Below are positions 1-9,766 of a stretch of DNA of 64,000 nt, in pieces (the first letter of the stretch is position 1; every line of letters begins with the position of its first letter). The notes under the pieces are model-generated. The model ran no database searches and had not been told where the DNA came from. It saw only the letters and a list, made by a program, of their open reading frames with translations. The position numbers were made by a program, and so were the translations under genes. The DNA comes from Pseudoalteromonas sp. T1lg75. GTDB taxonomy: Bacteria > Pseudomonadota > Gammaproteobacteria > Enterobacterales > Alteromonadaceae. The DNA lies in the NCBI RefSeq assembly GCF_002964705.1, contig NZ_PQCD01000022.1:127186-191185 (forward strand), written 5' to 3'.

Positions 1-998
1 ATGTGATGATCTTAAGCTTGCTGTATAAGTCGCCGCCAGAAGATGTGCGTCTTATCATGATTGACCCGAAGATGCTTGAGCTGTCGGTGTACGAAGGGAT
101 CCCACACCTTCTGTGTGAAGTGGTCACGGATATGAAAGAGGCGGCCAATGCCCTGCGCTGGTGTGTGGGGGAAATGGAGCGCCGCTACAAGCTGATGTCG
201 GCGCTTGGGGTGCGTAACCTTAAGGGTTACAACCAAAAGGTTCTCGATGCCAAAGCGGCAGGGGAACCAATTCTCGACCCGCTGTTCAAAGACACAGATG
301 GCATGGCCGATGGCCCGCAAGAGCTTGATAAGTTGCCAAGTATCGTAGTGGTGATCGATGAATTCGCCGACATGATGATGATTGTTGGTAAAAAGGTGGA
401 AGAGCTGATTGCCCGTATCGCGCAAAAGGCCCGAGCCGCAGGTATCCACCTGGTGCTGGCTACGCAGCGACCCTCGGTTGATGTAATTACCGGCTTGATT
501 AAGGCGAATATCCCAACCCGTATGGCGTTCCAGGTGTCGTCTAAAATCGACTCACGCACCATACTCGACCAGCAAGGAGCTGAACACCTGCTGGGTATGG
601 GTGATATGCTCTATCTGCCGCCGGGCACCAGCGTACCTATTCGTGTGCATGGCGCTTTTGTTGATGACCACGAGGTGCATGCGGTGGTGAACGACTGGAA
701 GGCGCGAGGCAAACCCAATTATGTGGAAGAAATCCTCAATGGTGATGCGGTGGAAGATGTATTATTACCCGGCGAAACGCCAGAGGACGAAGATGGCGAG
801 GCCGATCCGCTTTATGATGAAGCCGTGGCCTTTGTTATCGAAAGTGGTCGCGTATCGGTTTCCAGCGTGCAACGTAAACTACGCGTTGGCTATAACCGCG
901 CCGCACGATTGGTTGAGCAAATGGAAATTTCCGGGCTAGTAAGCCCGCCGGGACATAATGGCTCCCGAGAAGTATTGGTGAAGAATAACGCCAATTAA
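1..998 (+). CDS. ftsK: DNA translocase FtsK, C-terminal part (5' truncated by window edge)
   Basis: Septum-anchored DNA pump that moves chromosome dimers towards dif during division. The visible 331 residues are the RecA-like motor plus the gamma domain. The motor's Walker A lies before the window. The window shows the conserved [17 protein letters not shown] segment, Walker B in [15 protein letters not shown] (about residues 111-125 of the visible part) and [12 protein letters not shown]. The last ~65 residues ([20 protein letters not shown] onward) match the winged-helix gamma domain that reads KOPS and contacts XerD. The GTG at position 3 is an internal valine codon, not a start. lolA follows after 20 bp, the usual gammaproteobacterial order. 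Confidence 0.97.
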   Translation, partial: VMILSLLYKSPPEDVRLIMIDPKMLELSVYEGIPHLLCEVVTDMKEAANALRWCVGEMERRYKLMSALGVRNLKGYNQKVLDAKAAGEPILDPLFKDTDGMADGPQELDKLPSIVVVIDEFADMMMIVGKKVEELIARIAQKARAAGIHLVLATQRPSVDVITGLIKANIPTRMAFQVSSKIDSRTILDQQGAEHLLGMGDMLYLPPGTSVPIRVHGAFVDDHEVHAVVNDWKARGKPNYVEEILNGDAVEDVLLPGETPEDEDGEADPLYDEAVAFVIESGRVSVSSVQRKLRVGYNRAARLVEQMEISGLVSPPGHNGSREVLVKNNAN

Positions 999-1018
999 TT
1001 GCCTGTAATGGAGGTAGT

Positions 1019-1660
1019 ATGAAACGTATTTTTATGTCCGCTGTGCTTTTTTCCCTGACAGCGACACATGCATTGGCCGATGATGCCAAGGCGCTCAAAG
1101 CAAAACTCGCGACACTCAATTCGCTAAGCAGCGAATTCTCGCAGCAGGTTTTTGATCCCGAGGGTGAACTGGTGAGTCAAAGCCAGGGCCAACTGCAATT
1201 AGAACAACCACGTAAAATTCGCTGGCAACAACAAACGCCGGATGAAACCTTGTTTGTGTCTAACGGTGTTGACAGCTACTACTATGACCCCTTTGCCGAG
1301 CAGGTAACCCTGCTTGATACGACCAAGCTCATCGATAATACGCCATTCATTTTATTGACCACGGACGATGAGCAGCTGTGGCAGAAATTTACCATTACCG
1401 CCATAGAGCAGGGATTCGCCGTTAAGCCAGTCAGTAAAGAGCAGGGACAGGTAGAGCAGCTGAGCCTGTATTTTAACGAGCAAGAGCAGATCTCCGCCTT
1501 GGAAGTAATTGATCAGTCTGGGCAACGCTCTAAGTTTCAGTTTGAGGATGCTAAAATCAACGGCGACATCGATGATGAACGTTTTGAATTTACCATCCCT
1601 GAGCAGGTCTTTATCGATGACCAACGAGAGCCGCGAGGAAGCCAGTTAAGTGGCGAATAG
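1019..1660 (+). CDS. lolA: Outer-membrane lipoprotein carrier protein LolA
   Basis: Periplasmic chaperone that takes lipoproteins released by LolCDE and hands them to LolB. The 213-residue length fits the family. A Sec signal peptide ends at about residue 20 (THALA, then DDAKALK). The mature part has the LolA pattern of aromatic and hydrophobic strands ([47 protein letters not shown]). A GGAGG-type ribosome binding site (tggaggtagt) precedes the ATG. The stop codon overlaps the rarA start by 11 bp, so the two are probably translationally coupled in an ftsK-lolA-rarA-crcB run. Confidence 0.95.
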   Translation: MKRIFMSAVLFSLTATHALADDAKALKAKLATLNSLSSEFSQQVFDPEGELVSQSQGQLQLEQPRKIRWQQQTPDETLFVSNGVDSYYYDPFAEQVTLLDTTKLIDNTPFILLTTDDEQLWQKFTITAIEQGFAVKPVSKEQGQVEQLSLYFNEQEQISALEVIDQSGQRSKFQFEDAKINGDIDDERFEFTIPEQVFIDDQREPRGSQLSGE

Positions 1661-3008
1661 TTTTTCCCTCGACTTTGCCCCCGATGTGCGCCCACTGGCG
1701 GCGCGCATGCGGCCAACGTCCCTGCAGCAATACATAGGCCAAAGCCACATTCTTGGCCCCGAGCAACCCCTTTATCGTGCCATTACCTCTGGCCATTGCC
1801 ACAGCCTGATCTTATGGGGGCCGCCGGGAGTAGGAAAAACCACCTTGGCACATATTATTGCCCATCACTGCGATGCCGAATTTATCACCTTATCGGCGGT
1901 GACCGCCGGGGTAAAGGATATACGTGAAGCGGTCGAGCAGGCTCAGCTCAGCTTGCAACAAGGGCGTCGCAGTCTGTTGTTTGTGGACGAAGTACATCGT
2001 TTCAATAAATCCCAACAAGATGCCCTGTTGCCTTATGTGGAAAACGGCACCTTTATCTTTATCGGTGCCACGACTGAAAACCCGTCTTTTGCACTCAATA
2101 ATGCGGTGCTATCCAGAGCTCGGGTATACACCTTAAAAAAACTCAACCTGGATGAGCTAAAGGCCGTGGTCAATCAGGCCCTGACGCAGGATGATGAGCT
2201 GAAAAATGCTCATATCAGCATTGCCGATGATTGCCTGGAGCAACTGTGCCAGGGGGCCTCTGGCGATGCGCGCAGCGTACTTAATCTGCTCGAGTTGGCA
2301 GCTACCTATGCCATCAGTGCAAAGGATACAGCCGCGACTAAAGGCGTGGTGATCGATCAGCAGGTAATGCAGCAGGTCACACCGCAAATGGTCGCCCGTT
2401 ATGACAAGGGCGGAGACCATTATTACGATTTAATTTCTGCTTTTCATAAGTCGGTTCGGGGCTCAAGCCCGGACGGGGCTCTTTATTGGTATTGCCGCAT
2501 TATTACCGCTGGCGGCGATCCCCTGTATGTGGCCAGGCGTTTATTGGCCATTGCCACCGAAGATATTGGCACCGCCGATCCCAAAGCCATGGAGGTGGCC
2601 TTGAACGCCTGGGATATTTATCATCGTGTGGGCCCAAGCGAAGGGGAACGCGCTATCGCCCAGGCCACTCTTTATCTTGCCAGCGCGCCAAAAAGTAATG
2701 CCGTATATCGTGCCTTTAACGAAGCAAAACGACATGCGATAGCGACCGCCGATCTCGACGTACCTTTGCATTTGCGCAATGCGCCCACAGCCTTGATGAA
2801 AGAGCAGGGCTTTGGTGCCGATTACCGCTATGCCCATGATGAGCCAGGCGCTTATGCGGCCGGAGAGAATTTTTTCCCGCCTGAAATTGCGCAAACTCAG
2901 TACTATCACCCCAGCGACAGGGGCTTGGAAAAGCGCATTGCCGAAAAACTGCAATACCTCAAGGAACGCGACCAACAGAGTGAGCGTAAACGCTATGGGC
3001 GCGATTAA
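1650..3008 (+). CDS. rarA: Replication-associated recombination protein A (RarA/MgsA), AAA+ ATPase
   Basis: Clamp-loader-like AAA+ ATPase that acts at stalled replication forks and binds SSB. The 452 residues include Walker A (GPPGVGKTT, about residues 57-65), Walker B (FVDEVHRF, about 111-118), sensor 1 around GATTENPSF, and the C-terminal MgsA tetramerisation region ([29 protein letters not shown]). The start is GTG at 1650, inside the end of lolA, with GAGG upstream. The next gene, crcB, begins before the rarA stop, which supports one transcript. Confidence 0.95.
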   Translation: MANSFSLDFAPDVRPLAARMRPTSLQQYIGQSHILGPEQPLYRAITSGHCHSLILWGPPGVGKTTLAHIIAHHCDAEFITLSAVTAGVKDIREAVEQAQLSLQQGRRSLLFVDEVHRFNKSQQDALLPYVENGTFIFIGATTENPSFALNNAVLSRARVYTLKKLNLDELKAVVNQALTQDDELKNAHISIADDCLEQLCQGASGDARSVLNLLELAATYAISAKDTAATKGVVIDQQVMQQVTPQMVARYDKGGDHYYDLISAFHKSVRGSSPDGALYWYCRIITAGGDPLYVARRLLAIATEDIGTADPKAMEVALNAWDIYHRVGPSEGERAIAQATLYLASAPKSNAVYRAFNEAKRHAIATADLDVPLHLRNAPTALMKEQGFGADYRYAHDEPGAYAAGENFFPPEIAQTQYYHPSDRGLEKRIAEKLQYLKERDQQSERKRYGRD

Positions 3009-3378
3009 TACCTATCTTTTGGTTGCCATAGGCGGTGCGCTTGGCGCCTGTATGCGCTTTGGTATTAATGAATTAGCGCTAAAACTCCTGTCCAAGGGAT
3101 TCCCTTTTGGCACGCTGACAGTTAATATTCTCGGTTCATTGTTAATGGGCGTTTTATATGGCCTTTTGGATCGTGAAATACTGACCGATCCGCACCGCCT
3201 GACCTTGGGCATAGGGTTTTTAGGCGCGCTAACAACATTTTCAACATTTTCGCTCGATACCTTACTGCTTATGCAGCAAGGTCAGTGGCTGAAAGTGGCG
3301 TTAAACATCCTGCTCAATGTCGGGGTGTGTATTTTTATGGCTGCAATAGGCCTCATGCTAACAACGCAAAAAGGTTAA
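2995..3378 (+). CDS. crcB: Fluoride ion channel CrcB/Fluc
   Basis: Small dual-topology fluoride exporter of the inner membrane. The start chosen is the ATG at 2995, giving 127 residues that begin [19 protein letters not shown]. Longer in-frame readings would only translate rarA. The four expected membrane helices are present, with the family motifs [24 protein letters not shown] (conserved Asn) and [13 protein letters not shown] (the phenylalanine/threonine pore motif). It overlaps rarA by 14 bp and sits 8 bp before serS. No fluoride riboswitch is possible here because the upstream sequence is coding. Confidence 0.93.
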   Translation: MGAINTYLLVAIGGALGACMRFGINELALKLLSKGFPFGTLTVNILGSLLMGVLYGLLDREILTDPHRLTLGIGFLGALTTFSTFSLDTLLLMQQGQWLKVALNILLNVGVCIFMAAIGLMLTTQKG

Positions 3379-3386
3379 TAACTCAC

Positions 3387-4681
<1,295 letters not shown>

Positions 4682-4696
4682 GCGCTGATACAGAAA

Positions 4697-4730
4697 TAAA
4701 AAAAGGTCGCCTAGTGGTGGCCTTTTTTTG
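4697..4730 (+). terminator. Rho-independent terminator of serS
   Basis: The stem AGGTCGCC / GGTGGCCT, with two G-U pairs, closes a TAGT loop and is followed by seven T. It starts 17 bp after the serS stop and ends the lolA-rarA-crcB-serS run. Confidence 0.85.
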
Positions 4731-4952
4731 TGCTTTGAATTTAAGCCTTAAACTTTTGCGTTTATTTAATTTACCACTATGAAGGTACTTTACTAACTAA
4801 GTTGGCGGATTGAGTCTACCCTAGTAAAGGTTGTAACTATCTGTTATCAATAGAAGTAGTGAATATGCAGGGAAACACGTTGGCGCACTATGCCTATTTC
4901 CTGGTACAGCATTCACATAATAAAAATATACAACGATTAACAAGGAATTATT

Positions 4953-5165
4953 ATGAAAGTTATCCCATCTACGCTGTTACTGATCCTAAGCACATTCTTA
5001 CTATCATTTTCTGGCTTGGCAACGCTCTTGGCGACACCGAGCGCCAATGATAGCCGAGGCATGTTCATTATCGCCCTCGGTGCGGCAGGTCTTGTCGTTG
5101 GTGCAATGGCTGTTTTTCAGCTTAAGAAACTGAATCGACTCTTGGTTGCACAACAGGCAGCGTAA
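4953..5165 (+). CDS. Small two-helix membrane protein, unknown function
   Basis: A 70-residue protein with two hydrophobic stretches: residues about 5-27 (STLLLILSTFLLSFSGLATL) and about 36-57 (GMFIIALGAAGLVVGAMAVF). A short polar loop (ATPSANDSRG) separates them and the tail is basic (KKLNRLLVAQQAA). The ribosome binding site AAGGA lies 6-7 bp before the ATG, so the start is well supported. I do not recognise the family. The gene stands alone after the serS terminator, so it probably has its own promoter in the AT-rich stretch 4740-4950. Confidence 0.7.
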   Translation: MKVIPSTLLLILSTFLLSFSGLATLLATPSANDSRGMFIIALGAAGLVVGAMAVFQLKKLNRLLVAQQAA

Positions 5166-5217
5166 AAAAGAGAAGGGGGCGTCGAGGTAAGAGCAAGGAA
5201 TTGTACCTTAAGCCACC

Positions 5218-5306
5218 AGCGACCTAAGTCGCTAAAATGCCCGCATGGTCTAGAATATTTATTTAGCGACCCAGGCAATGACTCCCCCTAGCAGGGGAGT
5301 TTTTTA
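5218..5306 (+). terminator. Hairpin pair and strong intrinsic terminator; possible leader or small RNA
   Basis: A perfect AGCGAC-CTAA-GTCGCT hairpin at 5218-5233 is followed by a TAGAAT -10-like box near 5250. The intrinsic terminator ACTCCCC-CTAGCA-GGGGAGT plus six T lies at 5281-5306. The terminator ends only about 20 bp before the next start codon, so it may stop the 4953 gene's transcript, attenuate the 5326 gene, or end a short RNA. The sequence does not decide between these. Confidence 0.6.
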
Positions 5307-5325
5307 TATTAGAAAGGACTCAATA

Positions 5326-5712
5326 ATGAAATACGCGTTTTACCTGCTGGCCCCCGTGGCCGTGGCCCTCTCTTCATCGGCATTGGCCGAACAGCTTAGC
5401 TTTGAACAGGCAAAATCCCGCGCAGATAGCATAGAGGCTTCGATGTCGGAAAATGAAGCCGAGCGCTTAGTTCAGGCACAAGGCAAGCTTGCCTCTTCGG
5501 CATTTCCGCATTGTTTACGGCAAACGAGCTCAATTCCCATCAAGTTTACGGTTGTGGTGCAAATTGACGCCTCGGGACAGGTGATCAACTCCTGGCATCA
5601 GGGTAGCAGCAAGTTTTCCGAATGTTTTGCAGATGTTATGGCTAGTTCCTTGTCATACACGCCCGACAGCCAGCCATTTTACACCTCGTTTGAATTCGAA
5701 AACGTCAATTAA
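5326..5712 (+). CDS. Secreted protein with TonB-C-like tail, unknown function
   Basis: The ATG at 5326 has AGAAAGGA 9 bp upstream and gives 128 residues. An earlier in-frame start would run back through a terminator hairpin and is rejected. A signal peptide ends near residue 18 (SSSALAEQ). The mature part has two cysteines (PHCLR, SECFA) and an alternating beta pattern (IPIKFTVVVQIDASGQVINS, then FADVMASSLSYTP, then FYTSFEFE). This resembles the C-terminal fold of TonB/AgmX-type proteins, but only weakly. Periplasmic location is inferred from the signal peptide. Confidence 0.65.
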   Translation: MKYAFYLLAPVAVALSSSALAEQLSFEQAKSRADSIEASMSENEAERLVQAQGKLASSAFPHCLRQTSSIPIKFTVVVQIDASGQVINSWHQGSSKFSECFADVMASSLSYTPDSQPFYTSFEFENVN

Positions 5713-5828
5713 TAGCAAAGTAAATCATTGCCTAGCGTGAAATAGATTGACTCACACATCGGCCTGCACTAGCTTCGCTTATTGATAACACACCCATTTT
5801 ATTTTCGTTTATCGAGTTAGATACCGCT

Positions 5829-6878
5829 ATGTTAAACAACGAGTTTATTGATTTGCTAAAAACCATTATCCGCCAACCCAGTGTGGTGGGGGCTGAGCAC
5901 TCATTTTTTAGGGTATTACAAAGGGAATTAGAGGAGCGTGGTGCGCATGTAACCTGGTATGAGGGCTTATTGGTAGCCCAGGGAAGTAAGCCTTTTAGTA
6001 CCATGTTCTCGGCCCATATCGATAGGCATGGCCTGATCTGCACCGGCCCCAATGAGTTTCAATACGCGGCGTTTATTTCTGCCAATCGCACGGATTTATT
6101 GAATAATTCGGTATCCGAAGAGCTGATGGCCAAGGTCACCGAGCGTTTTCAAAATGAGCCGGTCTATGCTTACGAGCCATGGTCTGGTGCTTATCGCGGC
6201 AGTGGGGTGATCACCAAGGCTTATGTCTGCGAGTATCGCAATAACCTGATCTTCGAAATTGATGGCTTAGAAGGCTTAGTCGCAGGGACCCCTGTGGCCT
6301 TTAAAGATAAGCTGAAAATACAAGAGCAGCGTCTCTATGGGCAACTGGACAATGTGCTGTGTGCCGCCGCACTGGTACACATGTTTAGTCTCGGCTTCCA
6401 AGGCACAGCTTTTTTTACCGCACAAGAAGAAGCAGGCAAGAGCTGGCGTTATCTGCTCGAATGGTTCCGCCGTTTTGGTGGTTCAACAAACCGGCTGTTT
6501 GTGGTCGACACCAGTCCGTTTCCCGATGTCGCCGCGGCCGATAATCAACAAATCGTGCTAAGAAATAAAGATGCCAACGCAGTATTTAACAGCGACGCGA
6601 CTCAGTTGGTGCAACAGCTATGTGACCAAGAGAACATCAGCTATTTGTTTAAGGACAAGTATGTGGAGGCCGCGAACGCGCAGCTAATTGCTCAGGGTGA
6701 AGAGCCAAGATCCATTGGCAGTACTGAATTGGGTCGGATCATCGCCGCATCAAACGGCTTAGTGGACGGCACCACGATACAGATCCCTTCGACCGGTTAT
6801 CACACCATGGCGGAGTCTGCCTCCGTGGGATCCGTTGACACCTTTTTATCCTTACTCAACGCATTATCAAAGGGGTAG
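5829..6878 (+). CDS. M42/M20-like zinc aminopeptidase family protein
   Basis: Cytosolic 349-residue hydrolase of the M42/M28 metallopeptidase type, which removes N-terminal residues from peptides. Likely metal ligands and catalytic residues appear in the expected order: AHIDRHG (His63, Asp65), QLDNVLCAA, the acidic pair in TAQEEAGKSW, VDTSPF, and a late histidine in IPSTGYHTMAE. There is no signal peptide. The substrate cannot be told from sequence. A 9-bp hairpin (6891-6918) without a T-run separates it from the convergent gene. Confidence 0.75.
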   Translation: MLNNEFIDLLKTIIRQPSVVGAEHSFFRVLQRELEERGAHVTWYEGLLVAQGSKPFSTMFSAHIDRHGLICTGPNEFQYAAFISANRTDLLNNSVSEELMAKVTERFQNEPVYAYEPWSGAYRGSGVITKAYVCEYRNNLIFEIDGLEGLVAGTPVAFKDKLKIQEQRLYGQLDNVLCAAALVHMFSLGFQGTAFFTAQEEAGKSWRYLLEWFRRFGGSTNRLFVVDTSPFPDVAAADNQQIVLRNKDANAVFNSDATQLVQQLCDQENISYLFKDKYVEAANAQLIAQGEEPRSIGSTELGRIIAASNGLVDGTTIQIPSTGYHTMAESASVGSVDTFLSLLNALSKG

Positions 6879-6890
6879 ATGGGCTGTGGC

Positions 6891-6918
6891 AAGCAGAGCC
6901 AGCCGATGAGCTCTGCTT
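6891..6918. terminator. Inverted repeat between convergent genes
   Basis: AAGCAGAGC and GCTCTGCTT form a perfect 9-bp stem with a 10-nt loop between the peptidase (+) and the secreted protein gene (-). It lacks a clear T-tract, so termination is inferred from position. Confidence 0.45.
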
Positions 6919-6926
6919 GATGTGAG

Positions 6927-7379
6927 TTAATCCCTGAACTTCATTTCCTGCAATAAATAGGTGCTCATAATGGTGCGATACTCGGCACGGTTACCACTCT
7001 CTTCATGCATCTTTTCCATGCTTTTCTTAACCCAGGCGAAGTAAGCTTCTCGGCGCTTTTCATTCTCCGCGACCGACGCCATATTTTCAAACACCCGCAC
7101 TATGTATAGATCGGGTTCGTCTGCTCTGGGATGAACATTTTTGACAATGGAGTAGCTGCTGATCCAGCCTTGTTCCACCGCAAAATCCGAGCTTTTGCGC
7201 CACTCGGACGCTAACCACTTCGCATATTTTAAGCCAGCTCCATCTGCTATCTTGATCCCGGTCACTTCCCAGTAGTTGCCCCCGATGAAGGGAGGTTCGT
7301 GATCGTCAGCGTGTACGACTTGAATAGACATCAAACTAAAAACACAAAACAACGCTCCTATTAGTAAGTTCTTATACAT
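6927..7379 (-). CDS. Secreted protein of unknown function
   Basis: The 150-residue protein has a clear Sec signal peptide (MYKNLLIGALFCVFSLMSIQVVHA, cleavage before DDHEPP). The mature domain is rich in Trp and charged residues: GGNYWEVTGIKIADGAG, LASEWRKSSDFAVEQGW, YIVRVFENMASVAENEKRRE. The alternation of strands and amphipathic helices suggests a ferredoxin-like or dimeric alpha-beta barrel fold, but no diagnostic motif is visible. It is monocistronic and convergent with the M42-like peptidase. Confidence 0.65.
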   Translation of the reverse strand: MYKNLLIGALFCVFSLMSIQVVHADDHEPPFIGGNYWEVTGIKIADGAGLKYAKWLASEWRKSSDFAVEQGWISSYSIVKNVHPRADEPDLYIVRVFENMASVAENEKRREAYFAWVKKSMEKMHEESGNRAEYRTIMSTYLLQEMKFRD

Positions 7380-7496
7380 AATAAGCCCCTTGTTTCAAGT
7401 TGCGAGATTGCAACAGGCCCTATAAAACCTAGTCCTAGTTAGTGAGTCTGTCTATTCCTGCCGTAAAGCTCCACTATAAGGTAAGTCGCATAATCA

Positions 7497-9341
7497 TTAC
7501 TCGGTACCAATGAAGCCGCCTGTTTGATGCGCCCACAGCTGTGCATAAATGCCGCCGGCGGCGATCAATTCTTGGTGTGTGCCTTGTTCAACAATGTGAC
7601 CCTTATCCATCACCACCAGGCGATCCATTTGCGCTATGGTCGATAGACGGTGGGCGATGGCAATGACCGTTTTATCCTGCATCAGGGTATCTAAACTGGC
7701 TTGAATCGCGGCTTCAACCTCGGAGTCAAGGGCGGAAGTAGCCTCATCGAGTACCAAGATAGGAGCGTCTTTAAGCAGCACGCGGGCTATAGCAATACGT
7801 TGGCGCTGACCGCCGGAGAGCTTAACTCCACGCTCGCCCACCTGAGCATCCAGGCCCTTATTGCCCTTGCTGTCTTCAAGTTCTCCGATAAATTCCCAGG
7901 CCTTGGCTTGCTTGGCGGCATTGATGATCTGCTCGTCGCTGGCATCGGCCAAGCCATAGCCGATATTTTCGCGTACACTGCGGTGTAACAGGGCGGTGTC
8001 CTGCGATACCATGGCGATATGCTGGCGCAGGCTTTCCTGGGTAACGCTGTCGATTGGTTGATTGTCGATGCTGATGGAGCCTTGCTCAACGTCATAAAAG
8101 CGTAGTAAGAGGTTAACCAAGGTCGATTTGCCGGCGCCGGAGCGCCCAACCACACCGACTTTCTCGCCAGCGCGAATGTGCAAGTCTAACCCCGCCAGAA
8201 CGCTGTGCTGTTCATCCTGCTGGGCCTTGCCATAGTTGAAACTGATACCATTAAAGCTAATGGCGCCGGATGTTACCTTGAGCTCTTTGGCATCGGGTTT
8301 GTCTTCAATGGCGATGGGCTGAGTGAGGGTACTCATGCCATCGGTAACGGTACCAATATTTTCAAACAGGGCGCTTATTTCCCACATGATCCACTGAGCC
8401 ATGCCGTTTAGACGCAAGGCTAGGCTTACGGCTATTGCGATGGCGCCGACGCTGATAGCACTTAAAGACCAGAGGTAAATAGACAGCGCCGCCGTAATGG
8501 CCACCAAGGTATAGTTGAGCACCTGGACACTGACTTGTAATCCGGTGGCCAAACGCATCTGGCGATAGACGGGGTCTAGGAATAGCTCCATCGATTCCTT
8601 GGCGTAGCGCTCCTCGGTCGACGAATGTGAGAAGAGCTTAATTGTGGAAATATTGGTATAGCTGTCAACGATGCGCCCGGTCATTTGCGAGCGTGCCTCG
8701 GCCTGCTGCTCGGCAACGCGTTTCAAACGAGGAATAAAATAGCGTTGGATACAGGCGTAGCCTACCAGCCACATCAGCATGGGCGCGATTAGGCGCCAGT
8801 CCGCCTGACCAATAAACAGTAGCATAGCGGAAAAATAAACCAGTATGTATACGGCCACATCTAGCAGTTTGATCACGGTTTCCCTTACCGCCAGGGAGGT
8901 TTGCATCACCTTGGTGGCTATGCGCCCGGCAAAGTCGTCCTGATAAAAGCTCATGCTTTGGCGCAGCAGGTAGCGGTGCGCCAACCAGCGAATCGACATG
9001 GGGTAATTACCAAGTAAGGCCTGATGTAACACGGCAGAATGCACAAAAACCAAAACGGGTAGGATGACCAGGGTCAGTATGCCCATAAACCAGAGCTTAG
9101 CACTGTCTTTTGCGAACAATTCTTCGGGGGTGGTCTGATTAAGCCAATCGACCAGCTGGCCCATAAAGCTAAACAGGGAGACTTCAATCACAGCTAACAG
9201 CGCAGCACTGGTCGACATAACAGCCAGCGGCCATTCCATTCCTCGGGTGTAATAACGACAAAATGCCAGCAGACCTTTGGGCGGCGCTTGCGTGGTGCGC
9301 TCGGGGAAAGGGCGGGTTAGCTTTTCAAAAAATGTAAACAT
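7497..9341 (-). CDS. ABC exporter, fused permease and ATPase (MsbA/lipid-exporter type)
   Basis: A 614-residue half-transporter that works as a homodimer in the inner membrane. Six membrane helices lie within about residues 35-320. The nucleotide-binding domain follows from about 355, with Walker A GRSGAGKST, the signature LSGGQRQRIAIAR, Walker B ILVLDEATSALDSE and the switch histidine in IAHRLST. The order of domains and the NISTIKLFSHSSTEERYAKE coupling region are typical of type IV exporters. The substrate (lipid, drug or peptide) cannot be told. It is monocistronic, so genomic context gives no help. Confidence 0.85.
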   Translation of the reverse strand: MFTFFEKLTRPFPERTTQAPPKGLLAFCRYYTRGMEWPLAVMSTSAALLAVIEVSLFSFMGQLVDWLNQTTPEELFAKDSAKLWFMGILTLVILPVLVFVHSAVLHQALLGNYPMSIRWLAHRYLLRQSMSFYQDDFAGRIATKVMQTSLAVRETVIKLLDVAVYILVYFSAMLLFIGQADWRLIAPMLMWLVGYACIQRYFIPRLKRVAEQQAEARSQMTGRIVDSYTNISTIKLFSHSSTEERYAKESMELFLDPVYRQMRLATGLQVSVQVLNYTLVAITAALSIYLWSLSAISVGAIAIAVSLALRLNGMAQWIMWEISALFENIGTVTDGMSTLTQPIAIEDKPDAKELKVTSGAISFNGISFNYGKAQQDEQHSVLAGLDLHIRAGEKVGVVGRSGAGKSTLVNLLLRFYDVEQGSISIDNQPIDSVTQESLRQHIAMVSQDTALLHRSVRENIGYGLADASDEQIINAAKQAKAWEFIGELEDSKGNKGLDAQVGERGVKLSGGQRQRIAIARVLLKDAPILVLDEATSALDSEVEAAIQASLDTLMQDKTVIAIAHRLSTIAQMDRLVVMDKGHIVEQGTHQELIAAGGIYAQLWAHQTGGFIGTE

Positions 9342-9403
9342 AAGACCATAAACAACTAATTCCGTTAATGGCGCAGTGTAGCGGCTTTAAAAAGAGCTGC
9401 CTA

Positions 9404-9666
9404 GGGTCTGTTGACCTTTGTTGTTCGTTTCTGCAGCAGCTTGTAGTGTATTTATACAAGGCGGCATATGTGTGGTGTACTAATATACATGAACATGTAA
9501 CAACACAGTAGAAATGCTCTACAAGCGCTGCCCTATGGGTTCATCTAAACGCATCCTGCTCTGTGTTGCTCGTTACTGACATAGAATAACTATGCTGTAT
9601 AACGAGCGTCGTGATCAGAATGCGTTTGGATTGAGCATAAAGTAAACCGCAAAGATAAACAGACCC
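9404..9666. mobile_element. MITE-like element with terminal inverted repeats and internal hairpins
   Basis: The left end GGGTCTGTTGACCTTTG is matched by the inverted right end CAAAGATAAACAGACCC, about 14 of 17 positions. Inside are two nested palindromic blocks. One pairs GCAGCAGCTTGTAGTGTAT with ATGCTCTACAAGCGCTGC. The other pairs TCTAAACGCATCCTG with CAGAATGCGTTTGGA and contains GCTCGTTA...TAACGAGC. No reading frame fills it. Size, ends and absence of coding fit a non-autonomous miniature element or a structured intergenic repeat. No second copy was seen in this window, so mobility is inferred. Confidence 0.6.
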
Positions 9667-9739
9667 CAACCATGACGCGTGGCAATTCGGCAACAGTGTG
9701 CGGCTTAGGTTATTAATTACTGATACTTGGAAGATAAGA

Positions 9740-9761
9740 AAGGCCCCGGTATTGGGGCCTT
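9740..9761 (-). terminator. Terminator of the acyl-CoA ligase gene
   Basis: A perfect 8-bp stem AAGGCCCC / GGGGCCTT with a 6-nt loop lies just after the ligase stop on the minus strand. It is followed there by a T-rich TTTCTTATCTT. Confidence 0.75.
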
Positions 9762-9766
9762 CGGGC

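Noticed and set aside
2812..2994. N-terminal extension of crcB and a possible fluoride riboswitch
   Set aside because: The stretch is rarA coding sequence; the CrcB family begins at the ATG at 2995.
4859..5050. 63-residue frame overlapping the small membrane protein gene
   Set aside because: It has no ribosome binding site and overlaps the better supported gene at 4953 in another frame.
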